This document shows positions 35,532 through 45,144 of a DNA stretch of 62,000 bases, in pieces (position 1 is the first letter of the stretch; every line of letters begins with the position of its first letter). Below the pieces are notes generated by a model that saw nothing but the letters and a program-made list of their open reading frames with translations, did not search any database and was not told the origin of the DNA. Source of the DNA: Cristatella mucedo (lineage: Eukaryota > Bryozoa > Phylactolaemata > Cristatellidae); NCBI GenBank assembly GCA_009760855.2, contig WPIO01000016.1, positions 2,930,001 to 2,992,000 on the forward strand, given 5' to 3'. The position numbers and the translations under genes are program-made.

Positions 35532-35652
35532 ATTCTGTGGACCGTCAATTCCACCGGGACTGTACGCCGGCTCCGAGGCGTCCGTAATCTTCACTAGCAA
35601 CAGCCTTTACGTGGCAACTGGAGTGAATGCAACCTTCACATCAGCAGGCTAG
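35532..35652 (+). CDS. Exon: CUB4, second half, with GC donor or in-frame stop
   Basis: After a 109-bp intron and acceptor GACATTTCAG the frame reads FCGPSIPPGLYAG (fourth cysteine), ASVIFTSNS and GVNATFTSA. At the spot where every other CUB second-half exon has G/GTAAG, this has CAG/GCTAGT. If used as a GC-AG intron, the exon ends at 35647 in phase 1 and joins the CUB5 exon. If not, the next codons are Gly and stop (TAG, 35650-35652), making this a terminal exon. I see no AATAAA close downstream, which slightly favours splicing. Confidence 0.8.
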
Positions 35653-35699
35653 TTCAACGCAGCGCACGTTGCCATAAAACCGAGGAGGCAGCCAGCACA

Positions 35700-35930
35700 C
35701 GCTCGCGCTTACAGTTTACGTCATACCATGGCTCCTTCATCCATAGCTGAAATGTTGCACCAGTTTCAGCCTTCTGGTTTCCTCGTGTCCTGTATTGACA
35801 GTAACTTGGCTGTTCCGTTCCTCCGCCTAAAGGCCTTTGCCGATAGATGCTTTTGCTCTGCAGATCCTAGACTGTGGAACTTGCCTCCGAAATTCTTACG
35901 CATCGACAAATACTCTCCTGATCCCTAGAT
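35700..35930 (+). mobile_element. LINE-B fragment, C-terminal region
   Basis: The plus strand reads MAPSSIAEMLHQFQPSG, NLAVPFLRLKAFADRCF and then DPRLWNLPPKFL, matching LINE-B at 16.5-16.7 kb. It starts only about 50 bp after the CUB4 exon. Confidence 0.85.
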
Positions 35931-36489
35931 ACAAGATGTATCCTATAAGATGTAAGCACACGCTTGTGCTTACATCTTGTGTCATACAACAATGTATGCA
36001 CATGCAGGCGCCTCCTTTACAATGTCCAATACAATGTCCACTCTGGCTGGTCCTAACTGCACAAGAAGAAACATATCGCTCACCATATAGAAACACAAAT
36101 AGCAGTGTTAAGTATTATTTTGTTGACAATCCCAGAAGTTTATCTAGCAAATAATATATATACAGGGCCATTCTACAGCGTTTCAAGAATTGTTAAACTA
36201 ATGAAAGCGGATAGCAATGCATTTTTATGTCAAACTTCAGAAAGATACATTCGTACGGTGTTTTACGGCTACGTATTTCACTTGCACTACATATTTACTT
36301 TGGATGAGCTTCGGGCTTAACTTTACCGCATACCACCGAAGGGCTACCAAATCACCACTGAAAGCCGGTTAGGGTCTGAGTGTACTATTAAAGCATCTCC
36401 TTCGTCTCACCTTAGTCCTTATAGCTTATGGGAGTACATTACATTATAATTGTATGCAAGTGTATTTATAATGTTTGTAAATAATAAAA
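35931..36489. other. Intron sequence, nothing recognised
   Basis: A short imperfect inverted repeat lies at 35938-35990 (ACAAGATGT, then AAGATGTAAGCACACG versus CGCTTGTGCTTACATCTTGT). Otherwise there is no feature. Confidence 0.4.
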
Positions 36490-37200
36490 ATAATAGTCCA
36501 TTTAATTTTTTTAACGCCCTTAAAGATCTTAATCTCAATCTTGCACTTTTAATTTGCTGCAAAGTAAGTATAACCGAATGGTTAATGTTTGCAGCAAACA
36601 TAACATGGTTAGAGGCGACTCGCACAGGGTCAGCATGCCAATATGATAGGTGGCAGCATGCGAGATGTCAGCACGCTTAAGCACAAAAAGGACAAATTGC
36701 ACGGACACACTAAATGGTGTAACAAAAAAGATGCGCTTTTAGCTTCTTTTGAAATGTTGTCAAGTCAGGGTATTTCGTTAAGGCTACTCGGAAGTGATTT
36801 CCGGGCTTCGGGAGCATGTGAAATAGAGGCATGGTCTCCAAGTGATTTGAGACTCATATGAGGTGCAGTTAAATGATTAGATTCGGAAAGTGGATGGTAT
36901 GACGCTCAGCCTGGCGGGGGAGTAGATCTGATAGGCAGGCATCAGCCAAAGAATGAAGGGCCCTACAAGTGAGTAACAGAATCTTGCGTTGATGTTGTGC
37001 TTGACTGGGAGTCAGTGCGGGTGAACTAGAAGTGGTTTGACGTGGCAACTGCTCATGACAGACAAGCCTAGCTGCACAAATTTGCCCAAACAGTCAGCAT
37101 TTGATTGCCTAGATCGGTAGATCAGCAAGCAGTGAGTTGCAGAAGTAGAGACGGGATGTCGCACACGTATCAAGCAATTTAGAATCTGTGTATTGTCCAG
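36490..37200 (-). mobile_element. Decayed LINE-A 3' end
   Basis: The plus strand starts with a degraded (AAT)n tail, then TTTGCTGCAAAGTAAG, AACATGGTTAGAGGCGACTC and GGGTCAGCATGCC. It continues into a coding remnant (minus strand) with segments like those for APKAWNSLP and DLHWLP. Diverged and full of stops. Confidence 0.75.
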
Positions 37201-37387
37201 CACAAGATTACTAGCACTAACACAGTTGTCATGCCTCTGACATTTTCATATGGAGTACGGAGACACAACATTGTTGACCAGCTGCGTGTAGCTCCATTAC
37301 ACTTTGATATTCAATACTATTCTGTTATACTCTGCTGCAGCTATAGCTGCACATTCTCTCACATGCAGGCAAACGCATGGAGCATAG

Positions 37388-37860
37388 CTAACAATAATAG
37401 CAATAACGCATCTGTTATAGCACCCCCAGAAAACTGTATCTATTTCTAGGCGCTTAAAATCTGCTGAAAAGGAAGCACGATCGAAAGGTTATCGGCAGAT
37501 GTTATCGGCTCAATAAAAAAATAAGCACAACTTGGCTAGAAGTGACGTGCGCATGGTCAGCATGCAAGTATGTGATAAGTGGCAGCATGCATAGTGTCAG
37601 CACGCGTAATCATGCAAAGGACGAATCACACGAACCCGCTAAACGCTGTGATAAATAAATGCGTTTAGTTAGGGCTTGCTCAAGGATATGCCTGTCTGAC
37701 TGAACTCCTGACCTCCGACGACCACGTTTCCAGTAATTTGCTCGTGTTGATGGTGCCAAGCTGCGAAGCGAGACTTTAATTTTTCGAGTGTGGTCGCAGT
37801 CACCTAGCAGCCACCAAAATATCTGAGACTTGCACGGGCCTTTCATCGAGCATCGATTAT
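37388..37860 (-). mobile_element. LINE-A 3' end, diverged
   Basis: From left: AACAATAATAGCAATAA tail, TTTCTAGGCGCTTAAAATC, TGCTGAAAAGGAAGCACGAT, then GACGTGCGCATGGTCAGCATG and GTGGCAGCATGCATAGTGTC. Beyond about 37670 the match fades. This and the copies at 44 kb carry GGAAGCACGAT where younger copies have GGAAATGCAAT, suggesting an older subfamily. Confidence 0.75.
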
Positions 37861-38439
37861 CGACTTCTTCACTAGCTTTTCACCCCGTCAGTCATTCTCT
37901 TGGTGCGACTTACCTACCCGAAATGCTTCTCATTATCATGGCTTCTCTACTTCCGTCAGCTGCCAGTTCTTCCGTAATGTGGTCCAATTCTTGTCTGACT
38001 CTGTTCTAATATCGCTTTGCCCATAAATATCCTCTACAACTTTCTATTAAGCGCTTGCTTTCGGCTACTACGTTTCCAAAGCCAGGCTCACTGCCCAGCC
38101 ACAAACCACAACATTCTCTGTCTTTTTAATGATTAAAGCCTGGTATAAAGGCAAGAGTTTCTCGAATTACCTGCTCTAAGTGAATTGTAGTATATTATTA
38201 CTTGCCTGCACGACAATTTGAATGGCATTAGCCCCTCCCCCATCTCGTAAGCCCACTACTTAACGGAGCCGAATGGTGGTACGGCTATTTTCAGTTGTCT
38301 TCACTGGCAGACAAACTTAATCAAGCCATAATCGAGATTTTGAATTTTAAATTATTCTCTGGATAATGGGTTGAACCCAAGTCCTTTAAATCGACGATAG
38401 TTTGACGCCTACTTACAAAGCTTGGATTAGATTAGGAGA

Positions 38440-39251
38440 TCCTAGCAGAAAATCGCCCAGTTTCGTTTCTTATTGTTTTCAAAGATTTTTGAAAAGATCT
38501 TTGCTAAGCAGCTTTCTGCATACATCGGAAATGAAAAATTATCGTTACATTTTTGCAGTTGATTTAGACGGCACTATTCCACTGGAATTTCTTTCCGCCG
38601 TGTAAACAATGGCATGACATGCAGCAACGATTATGGGAATAGCTCAGCCCTGCTTCATTTATCAGCTCTCTTCGACACTACTTAGTACGATAACCTAAAT
38701 GAACGATTGAAAACAAAGATCGATCTGGAAGACGAAGCATTGACGTGATTCAAATCGCGCTTTTCCCATCGTTTTCAAAACGTCTCGTTTAGGGGTCAGG
38801 TCTTGTCCACCAGACAAGTCACCAGCGGATTCCCGCTAGGGTCTTTTAGTCGATCCTTTGCTGTAGATCTACATTTATAATGAAATTGTGGTCTCAATTA
38901 TTCTGACCCGTCGCATTGGTTATCACTTTTGTACTGGCGATAGTCAGCTGTATTTTTCATTCGAACTGTTAGAATCTGCTTCAGTGCTTATAAACTAAAT
39001 GCTTGCCTTGCAGACATTCGATCTTGGATGTGGTTAATTTTCCTTAAGCATAATGACGATAAAACAGAACTGCCACTCATAGGACACCCCAAGCGTCTGA
39101 CTGGAACAGAAGACTGCTCCTCTAATAGGTGGTGCTGTTGTGCGACCATAACCATGTGCTCGGCATTAAGGTGTCATCTTTGACAGCCGTCGAAATTTTG
39201 GAAGTCTCATTAAGATGACTGCCTCTGAAGATATCCTTCATTTCGGGGCTA
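38440..39251 (+). mobile_element. LINE-B copy, RT domain, strongly decayed
   Basis: Segments in LINE-B order: SFVSYCFQRFLKRSLL (fingers), LLHLSALFDTT (motif A), FRGQVLSTRQVTSGFPLGS (motif B region), HYFCTGDSQLYF where YADDTQLYF is expected, LADIRSWMWLIFLKHNDDKTELPLIGHP. Frames are broken and catalytic residues changed. Confidence 0.8.
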
Positions 39252-39431
39252 CTACTGCCATGCGACTCACTACCATAACTACCTCGCTGACTCAGCTATG
39301 CTGCTCACTTGCTCTTGGTTGAGTGAGTTAAAGTCTGTTGGCTACTGCCATGCGACTCACTACCTTAACTACCTCGCTGACTCAGCTATGCTGCTCACTT
39401 GCTCTTGGTTGAGTGAGTTAAAGTCTGTTGG
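39252..39431 (+). repeat. 90-bp direct tandem duplication within LINE-B
   Basis: Two head-to-tail units (39252-39341 and 39342-39431), each starting CTACTGCCATGCGACTC and ending AGTCTGTTGG, with one visible difference (ACCATAAC versus ACCTTAAC). The unit corresponds to LINE-B sequence at about 16775-16862. The duplication is therefore younger than the LINE-B decay around it. Confidence 0.95.
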
Positions 39432-39545
39432 CTACCAGATGTATCCCAAAAGTTGCATAAGCTTTGATTGTGTGCACTAGAAAACTCTCCTGCCTTACAC
39501 CAACAAGATATTTGCCGCTTTATTCAGTTACAGATGGATAAACAT
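39432..39545 (+). mobile_element. LINE-B 3' terminus
   Basis: AAAACTCTCCTGCCTTACACCA and the following GTTACAGATGGATA segment match the 3' end of the LINE-B copy at 16.9 kb (AAAACTCTCCTGCCTAACACCC), continuing the copy that begins near 38440. Confidence 0.75.
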
Positions 39546-40459
39546 ACATTCAAGCATGCATGCATGCCTATATTATTAAATGCACGTCGATATGGGAGCT
39601 TCTACCTCCCCAATGAGTCGCCAATAGGCTGAATGACCGCATACGTGTCTTAATCTGCAGAGAAATTCTTCAGCAATGCAGCGTTGCCCACATTCGTTTT
39701 TCTAGATTCGCAAAAATGCGATCAATCGATATTATCTTTCGTACTCGTCACGCCAGAGAAAAGTTTTTCTGCTCGCTTCTGCTACTACCGTGTCCATACC
39801 ATGCAACTTGCATTCTCCGATTTACTAAATTTAGTTTACCAATCATTTAATTATGCGTCCACTACATCAAGAAGTCTTCCACTACGCTTAATCGACTACA
39901 TCAAGGATTCTTCGCTATATTTCATATCTATGCTAGACTATTAGCATTTACTCTCTAATATAAGCTAATAAAATGAGGGTCATTGCCACTATCATTTAGA
40001 CGTGGTCAGAGGGAATAGGTAAGAGGTCACGAGAAAGTGAAAAAGTGATACAAGCTATGAGCTTTCATTTGCACGGAGCTCAAAAGCGGACAAAGCGAAT
40101 CCCCATACGTTACCAATGCTGCCATATCCAATAGGTGGTTCCACTTTGCAAAATACCTGAGGAGGTGTGATTTGTAGACCTCTCTAGTAATTATAAAAAC
40201 AATGGTTGCTTCTGCCTTGGTTTCTTCATATTCTGGTTTTGCGGGAACCAATTAGATATGCACTTCGGCCAATGTTCTCAATGAAGGGGCTTTTGACTTC
40301 GACAAGAAGGAATCAATCAGAAACGTGAGGTCATAAAGGAAGCTGTTGTATTAGTCATAGTCGGTATAAATTTGAAGCTCTCAGAGTAGGCTCCTATTTA
40401 TTAGGTTATTTCTGAAAATTGCCTTTTGCCCAAAAAATGGTTGGCGGAAATTAAACTCT
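39546..40459. other. Intron sequence with a minus-strand open frame of 74 codons
   Basis: The minus-strand frame at 40027-40251 contains HLLRYFAKWNHLLDMAALVTYG, which faintly recalls the S3-S4 region of TRP-type channels. It is short, has no clear splice sites and is most likely chance or a relic. Nothing else is recognised. Confidence 0.25.
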
Positions 40460-40747
40460 TAAAAAATAAATAAAAAACGCACCTATTTATCACAGAATGC
40501 AGTGGGTTCCTGTTATTTGTCCTTTATGTGCTCATGAATGCTGACACTATGCATGCTGCCACTAACTACACTTGCATGCTTACCTTGTGCATGTCACCCC
40601 TGAACATATTATTCATGTTGTTTATTAAGCATGATATTACTCACAATTCAATCTCTTTTCCCTTTTCAGCAAATCTAAAGCGCCTAGAAAAAGATTGAGT
40701 TCTCTGAGGACGCTTTATCAAGTGTCTTATTATTGTTATTATTATCT
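40460..40747 (+). mobile_element. LINE-A 3' end
   Basis: Starts with the end of the protein (ACGCACCTATTTATCACAG), then the 3' UTR (ATGCTGCCACTAACTACACTTGC, GTGCATGTCACCCC) and CTCTGAGGACGCTTTATCAAG, and ends in (TTATTATTG)-type tail. Confidence 0.85.
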
Positions 40748-40892
40748 CATACTATATAATACTGCACAAATGAAAGACTTATTCGATCGCTTAGCAAATG
40801 AAAAGCTAATCTGTTACGTTAATGCCCGTCTAATCTAAGCATAAGTCTCATGCATATCAATCAAAGCTCGGAGTGGTAGGTTGCACTTCGAT

Positions 40893-40990
40893 ATTAACAA
40901 TAATAATAAATATTTTAAATTTGATATAGTGGCCTCCGAGAACTCAATATCTTTCTAGGCAGTTTAAATTTAGGGAGGAAACAGCTAACA
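40893..40990 (-). mobile_element. LINE-A 3' terminal remnant
   Basis: AACAATAATAATAAAT tail, then GTGGCCTCCGAGAACTCAAT and TTTCTAGGCAGTTTAAATTT. Only the last 100 bp remain. It lies 40 bp upstream of the in-frame leader ATG at 41033. Confidence 0.7.
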
Positions 40991-41153
40991 TCAGCCTTCA
41001 CAGGTCATTCCTTGCATATACCGTCAGAAAATATGCTGAGCACGGTAGTCCGTATTCTTCCGCTTATTGTGGTGCTGACCACTTTAAGCCATGTCCTTCC
41101 GCTCATTCTAATTTTTCAAGCTCTATCTTGCTGCCTAATCTTTGATGTTGTAG

Positions 41154-41382
41154 ACTGTGGTGGAGTTGTAAACGGCGCTGGCTACGTTACGAGTCCCAAT
41201 TATCCTAATTCTTATGCGGGACTGATGAATTGCTCATGGGAGATTTCGGCAGACGTTTCCGGTTACTTAATGCTCAACTTCAGCTCCATCGACATCGAAA
41301 ACTCCACCAACTGCATCCATGACAGTCTCACTATTTGGACGAGGCCTTCGTACAATAATGATGTCGAAGTGCTTTTAGAGAC
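41154..41382 (+). CDS. Exon: CUB5, first half
   Basis: Acceptor CTTTGATGTTGTAG, phase 1, giving D-CGGVVNGAGYV, TSPNYPNSYAG, NCSWEISAD, YLMLNFSSIDIE and NCIHDSLTIW. It ends AC/GTAAGA in phase 2. All expected CUB landmarks are present: first cysteine, S-P-N-Y-P, C-x-W, third cysteine, and the acidic residue before the L-x-I/V strand. The frame stays open upstream to an ATG at 41033 through a hydrophobic stretch, so this could instead be part of a first exon. Confidence 0.92.
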
Positions 41383-41472
41383 GTAAGATAACGATAATGG
41401 AGGTCAATGAGTTACAAAGCGAGCTCAATGTGCTATCAATGTCACTGCTTCTATGCGTAATTTTGTTTTCAG

Positions 41473-41588
41473 AATTTGTGGGAAAATGTCTCCGCTGATA
41501 CTGTTCGCCGGACCCACGGTGACAATGAGGTTTATCAGCAACAACGACACGTTTGGTACAGGTTTCAATGTAACGGTGACTACTGTGG
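41473..41588 (+). CDS. Exon: CUB5, second half
   Basis: After a 90-bp intron and acceptor TTTTGTTTTCAG the frame reads ICGKMSPLILFAGP (fourth cysteine), VTMRFISNN, then GTGFNVTVTTV. It ends GTGG/GTAAGA in phase 1. This is a canonical end of a CUB domain (R-F-x-S-N ... G-F-x-V/L-x-V). With its first half, CUB5 is the only complete, four-cysteine CUB besides CUB1. Confidence 0.92.
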
Positions 41589-41639
41589 GTAAGAGGCTAC
41601 AGTGCACACATATGCCTATTCATAAACTTAAAAATATAA

Positions 41640-41780
41640 TTCCTTTGCATAGCACCCCAAGAGAACTAAATCTCTATTCAGGCGCTTCACATTTGCCTCA
41701 GGGCCCGAGCCTACGACCTCAGCCAGGCCTTGGTCTAGGCAAGCACCTTAACCGTTGGACCCAACCAGCTCGGCAATTTA
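41640..41780 (-). mobile_element. SINE-1 copy
   Basis: Reverse orientation: on the plus strand AGCACCCCAAGAGAACTAAA, TCTCTATTCAGGCGCTTCAC, GGCCCGAGCCTACGACCTC (B box), then GCACCTTAACCGTTGGACC (A box). Nearly full length. Confidence 0.85.
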
Positions 41781-42949
41781 TATGACACTGATAACACCTT
41801 ATACAATCTTATTAATTAATTAGAAACTAACAGTGATTATAATACCGCTAGATAGAAACTAGGCTCCATTGTGCAATTAAGATTGTGCATCAAATGCCAG
41901 TCGTGGAAAATAGGTTGCATGCAATATCGAGAACTTCTACCCTAGCTAAGGCATCCTATTCAGTACAATCATGTTAAAGGAAAAGACTCATCTTTAAATA
42001 CTCTATCCCTGCATGATGGGAAAGCTGTGACTAGCTAGGAAAGCTCCGAGTAGCTAGGAAAGCTCTGAGTAGCTATATTCTATAGTATATGTGCTAACCT
42101 GCAGCTCAGGTCATGCATTTGCCACTCTGGCGCTGTCAACATGATTGCAGATCCTTCATTTGCCACCTGGGTTATCACGTCGGAAGTTGAGCCTCGCTAG
42201 AGCACAGCTGCTTTGATATCGCAGCTACTCTGTTTTAACAACGTGAATAAAAATAAAAGATTGATCGGCACTTTAAAAAATATTAATCGAGCGGTAATGA
42301 AACAATACCTTACCCTACAATTCCTGCTCATTGAAGCCTCCTTTTCTCCAGCTGCCATAAACGGCAATTGATCAAAAGTTGGGTTTCCGTTTTTAATATT
42401 GTAGCTACTTAATTTAATGAGTTTTTTTAATTTTAATTTTTGGCATTTCTAATAATTTCTTCATTTAGTAAGTTATTGCTCATTGATTTTTTGCTCATTG
42501 TTCATTGATTGCTAATTGTTCGTTGATTTTTTCGGCAATTATTATTATTATTAAGTCTGCTGATTGTGCTCAAGGATTGCTTCAAGTTGCAGATGTCTTC
42601 CTAGCAATAGTCCTACTGCATTTGTACAAAAAACGAAATGGGAAGTCACAGAAAGTGAATTGACTCTTTTCCGATAAGAATTATTTATGAAAATAATGTC
42701 TATTGAATAATACAGAGCTGCCAAAACTGAGATCGTTAGGTGAGGGCCAATTTTGCATTGAATGACTCCGACATCTCAGGCATACGTAATCGGTATTTGG
42801 GCAACTAAGAGTTTGAGAAGCGGTTCCCACGAGGATTTCCATTGTTGCCTAGTCTTATCTGCAAAATCTTATACAAGTTTAGAACAATTCTAATATCAAT
42901 TTTTTTAGGAAATGCCACAATTCTTTCAATAAGAACAGTAAAAATAAAA
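41781..42949. other. Intron sequence with minor local repeats
   Basis: Two adjacent copies of TAGCTAGGAAAGCTC-type units lie at about 42032-42075, and TTGCTCATTGATTTTTT-type units at 42477-42532, followed by a short (ATT)n. No exon is recognised. Confidence 0.5.
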
Positions 42950-43008
42950 CCTCCTTTATATAGCACCCTAAGTGAGCTTCGTCTCTATGCAGGCAATTTA
43001 CACAGATA
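42950..43008 (-). mobile_element. SINE-1 or LINE-A 3' terminal remnant
   Basis: TATATAGCACCCTAAGTGAGC, CGTCTCTATGCAGGC on the plus strand matches the shared 3' end of SINE-1 in reverse, and only about 60 bp is left. Confidence 0.55.
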
Positions 43009-43044
43009 GCCATAAAATGTTAGGCGTGATTTCATACGTAGCTT

Positions 43045-43545
43045 CAAATCATTCTTTGGCTCCAGTCTATCTCTCGGATCTATTTCCCAACCAGGCCAAG
43101 CATCGTACCACCCGCTTTTCGGAATCTAACAGTCTACAAATACCCCGTACAAACCTCAAATCCTTTGGAGAACGTACATTTAGTTTGTATGCTCCCAAAG
43201 CCTGGAACTCCCTCCCGACTTGCATCAGAACATCCCCTGACTTGACGACATTAAAAAAAAATGAAAAACACACCTATTTAGGACAGCATCTAGTGGGTCC
43301 CTGTGATCCGTCCTTCACGTGCTTATGGGTGCTGACATTGTGCATGCTGCCACTAACCACATTTCCATGCTGACCCTGTGCATGTCACCCCTAACCATAT
43401 TATTCATTTGTTTGTTTATCAAGCATGAAATTACTCAACATTCAAATGCATTTCCCTTAGCAGCAAATGTAAAGTGCCTAGAGAGATATTGAGTTCTCTG
43501 AGGGTGCTTTATCAAGTGCATTATTATTATTAATATTAATATTAT
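43045..43545 (+). mobile_element. LINE-A 3' end
   Basis: The frame reads HSLAPVYLSDLFPNQAKHRTT, SLQIPRTNLKSFGERTFS and YAPKAWNSLPTCIRTSPDL, almost intact for 90 codons. Then the 3' UTR follows (CATGTCACCCCTAACC) with CTCTGAGGGTGCTTTATCAAG and (ATT)n at 43518-43545. A fairly young copy. Confidence 0.9.
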
Positions 43546-44439
43546 AACCAAGATGGAAATGAATATACTAGAGGCACATAAAAATAAAGCTGATTTCATC
43601 GGCATCTAATTTAGAATAGCTCATTTTAAAATTGAATTTTGAAGTACTCAAGTTTACGAATATTCGTTTGACTTGCAGAGTTTAGAGAGTTCGTCCGACA
43701 ATCTTCGTAGCCATTACGTTCAAAAATGTGAACGTTCTGTTGGGTTCAAAGAGCATTAAGACGCTTTTGCTAAGTAATGTTGCTTGGTCATCTCTGGTAC
43801 AGTTTCAGTGGTAAAATAACCTTGAGAAACTTAGCCAGGAATTCCGAGTCACAGACAGTTTTCCAGCAACATTGCCGTTTGAGTGGTTCACTCGGCTCGA
43901 CATTCAGTCATGATGGGCGGGCCACCGGATATCCCGGCAGCCAAATGTCGCTCGTCAGAATAAGTTTTAGCTGAAGTAGTTTGCTGGCAGTATCTCTGAG
44001 GGAAGACAGAAGTGGACTTAGTGGACATTCAAGATGTATTAAGTAGTTTTGGATTTTGTACTAAGTCTCGTCGAATCTCGCCTGCTTCTCTCGGTACAGC
44101 TAAAGAGAACACCGGTACAATAATCTTACGTTTGTGTAAAGTCTGCTATCAAAACTGTGCTTTTCTTGGCGTTGCATTCAAATTAATATTATAATGAGTA
44201 AGGTTACTTCGATGTGTAATACTTTGTGGCTGCTTGGAACCATCGAGTGTGCTTGGATTTAGGTGCTAAAAGGCCTAATCAAGGTATCGTCGATATCAGT
44301 AAGCGACTTAACCCAATAACTGTCGTTAATTAAATATAAAAAATTCAGTTTTTATAATTGCAGCATCACTATTTCTAAAACAATCGTAATTATTGGGGTT
44401 ATTAAGATATAAATGACATAATAAATCGGCAATTATTGA
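43546..44439. other. Intron sequence, nothing recognised
   Basis: AT-rich with short frames. No repeat or exon signature seen. Confidence 0.4.
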
Positions 44440-44600
44440 CTATAATAGAAATTATAGTAGTAATAATTTATGTGATAAAGCTCCCTCCGAGAGCTCAATC
44501 TCTTTCTAGGTGCATTACAATTTCTGCAAAGGAAGCACGATTGAATGATTAGTGCTAGCAACTCAAAGTACAACTAAATCATAACTATAAGCATGTTGTA
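44440..44600 (-). mobile_element. LINE-A 3' terminal fragment, older type
   Basis: TAATAATTTATGTGATAAAGC, CGAGAGCTCAATCTCTTTC, TAGGTGCATTACAATTTCTGC, AAAGGAAGCACGATTGAATG. Carries the GGAAGCACGAT variant. Confidence 0.75.
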
Positions 44601-44759
44601 GCTGTTAGAAACATACTTGAATGAAGATCTATTCGAGGAATAGTATTCCACATGACCTTCCGGGCGGTTATCGGGCAAGTGATTGTTCAAGCTTCACTTG
44701 TATTTGGGTACTTGTATTTGTATTTGCCTTTGGGCTAAAAGAGCACAATAGCTACACGG

Positions 44760-44870
44760 TTATAGTAATGATACACTTGATATAGTGCCCACAGGCAATT
44801 CAATCAATTTCTAGGCACTTTGCATTTGCTGCAAAGGAAGCACGAACGAATGGTTGTACATGTGCCTCTC
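44760..44870 (-). mobile_element. LINE-A 3' terminal fragment, older type
   Basis: TAGTAATGATACACTTGATA, AATTCAATCAATTTCTAGGC and TTTGCTGCAAAGGAAGCACG. Only about 110 bp; ends 125 bp before the D8C exon. Confidence 0.75.
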
Positions 44871-44995
44871 TCACCGTTGCTGCAGATCAGTCTTGTAGCA
44901 TGCCTAACATTTACGTGCGTGTGCTAGTGATGCTTCACAATTTCACAGACTGCGCGAGTTCACTGCGAATTTTGCAATTTGGACGCACCTTTCAG

Positions 44996-45144
44996 ATCCA
45001 TGCTTCGACGCAGCGATTATTAGCGACGCGTCGAGAAACGTCGATAACGAATTACTTTTGGTATCCACACAGACTTACTTCAACGTAGAGCCATTCCGAT
45101 GGTACAGATTTGAAGGCCTGGCAGGCAACAAATTTGTCGACACG
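44996..45144 (+). CDS. Exon: D8C domain, first part
   Basis: Acceptor GGACGCACCTTTCAG, phase 1, giving D-PCFDAAIISDASRN, then YFNVEPFRWYRFEGLAGNK. The start D-P-C-x-x ... L/I-x-D-x-x-R and the W-Y-R-F-x-G-x-A-G motif are hallmarks of the D8C region of uromodulin, GP2 and OIT3. It ends ACG/GTATGT in phase 0. A competing open frame from an upstream AG (44885) hits a stop at 45087 and does not give the motif. In this family the domain is extracellular and often has a role in polymeric or matrix proteins; its role here is not known. Confidence 0.85.

Noticed and set aside
44885-45087. Alternative, longer D8C exon frame from the acceptor at 44885
   Set aside because: Hits a stop at 45087 and lacks the D-P-C and W-Y-R-F motifs, which are found in another frame from the acceptor at 44995.
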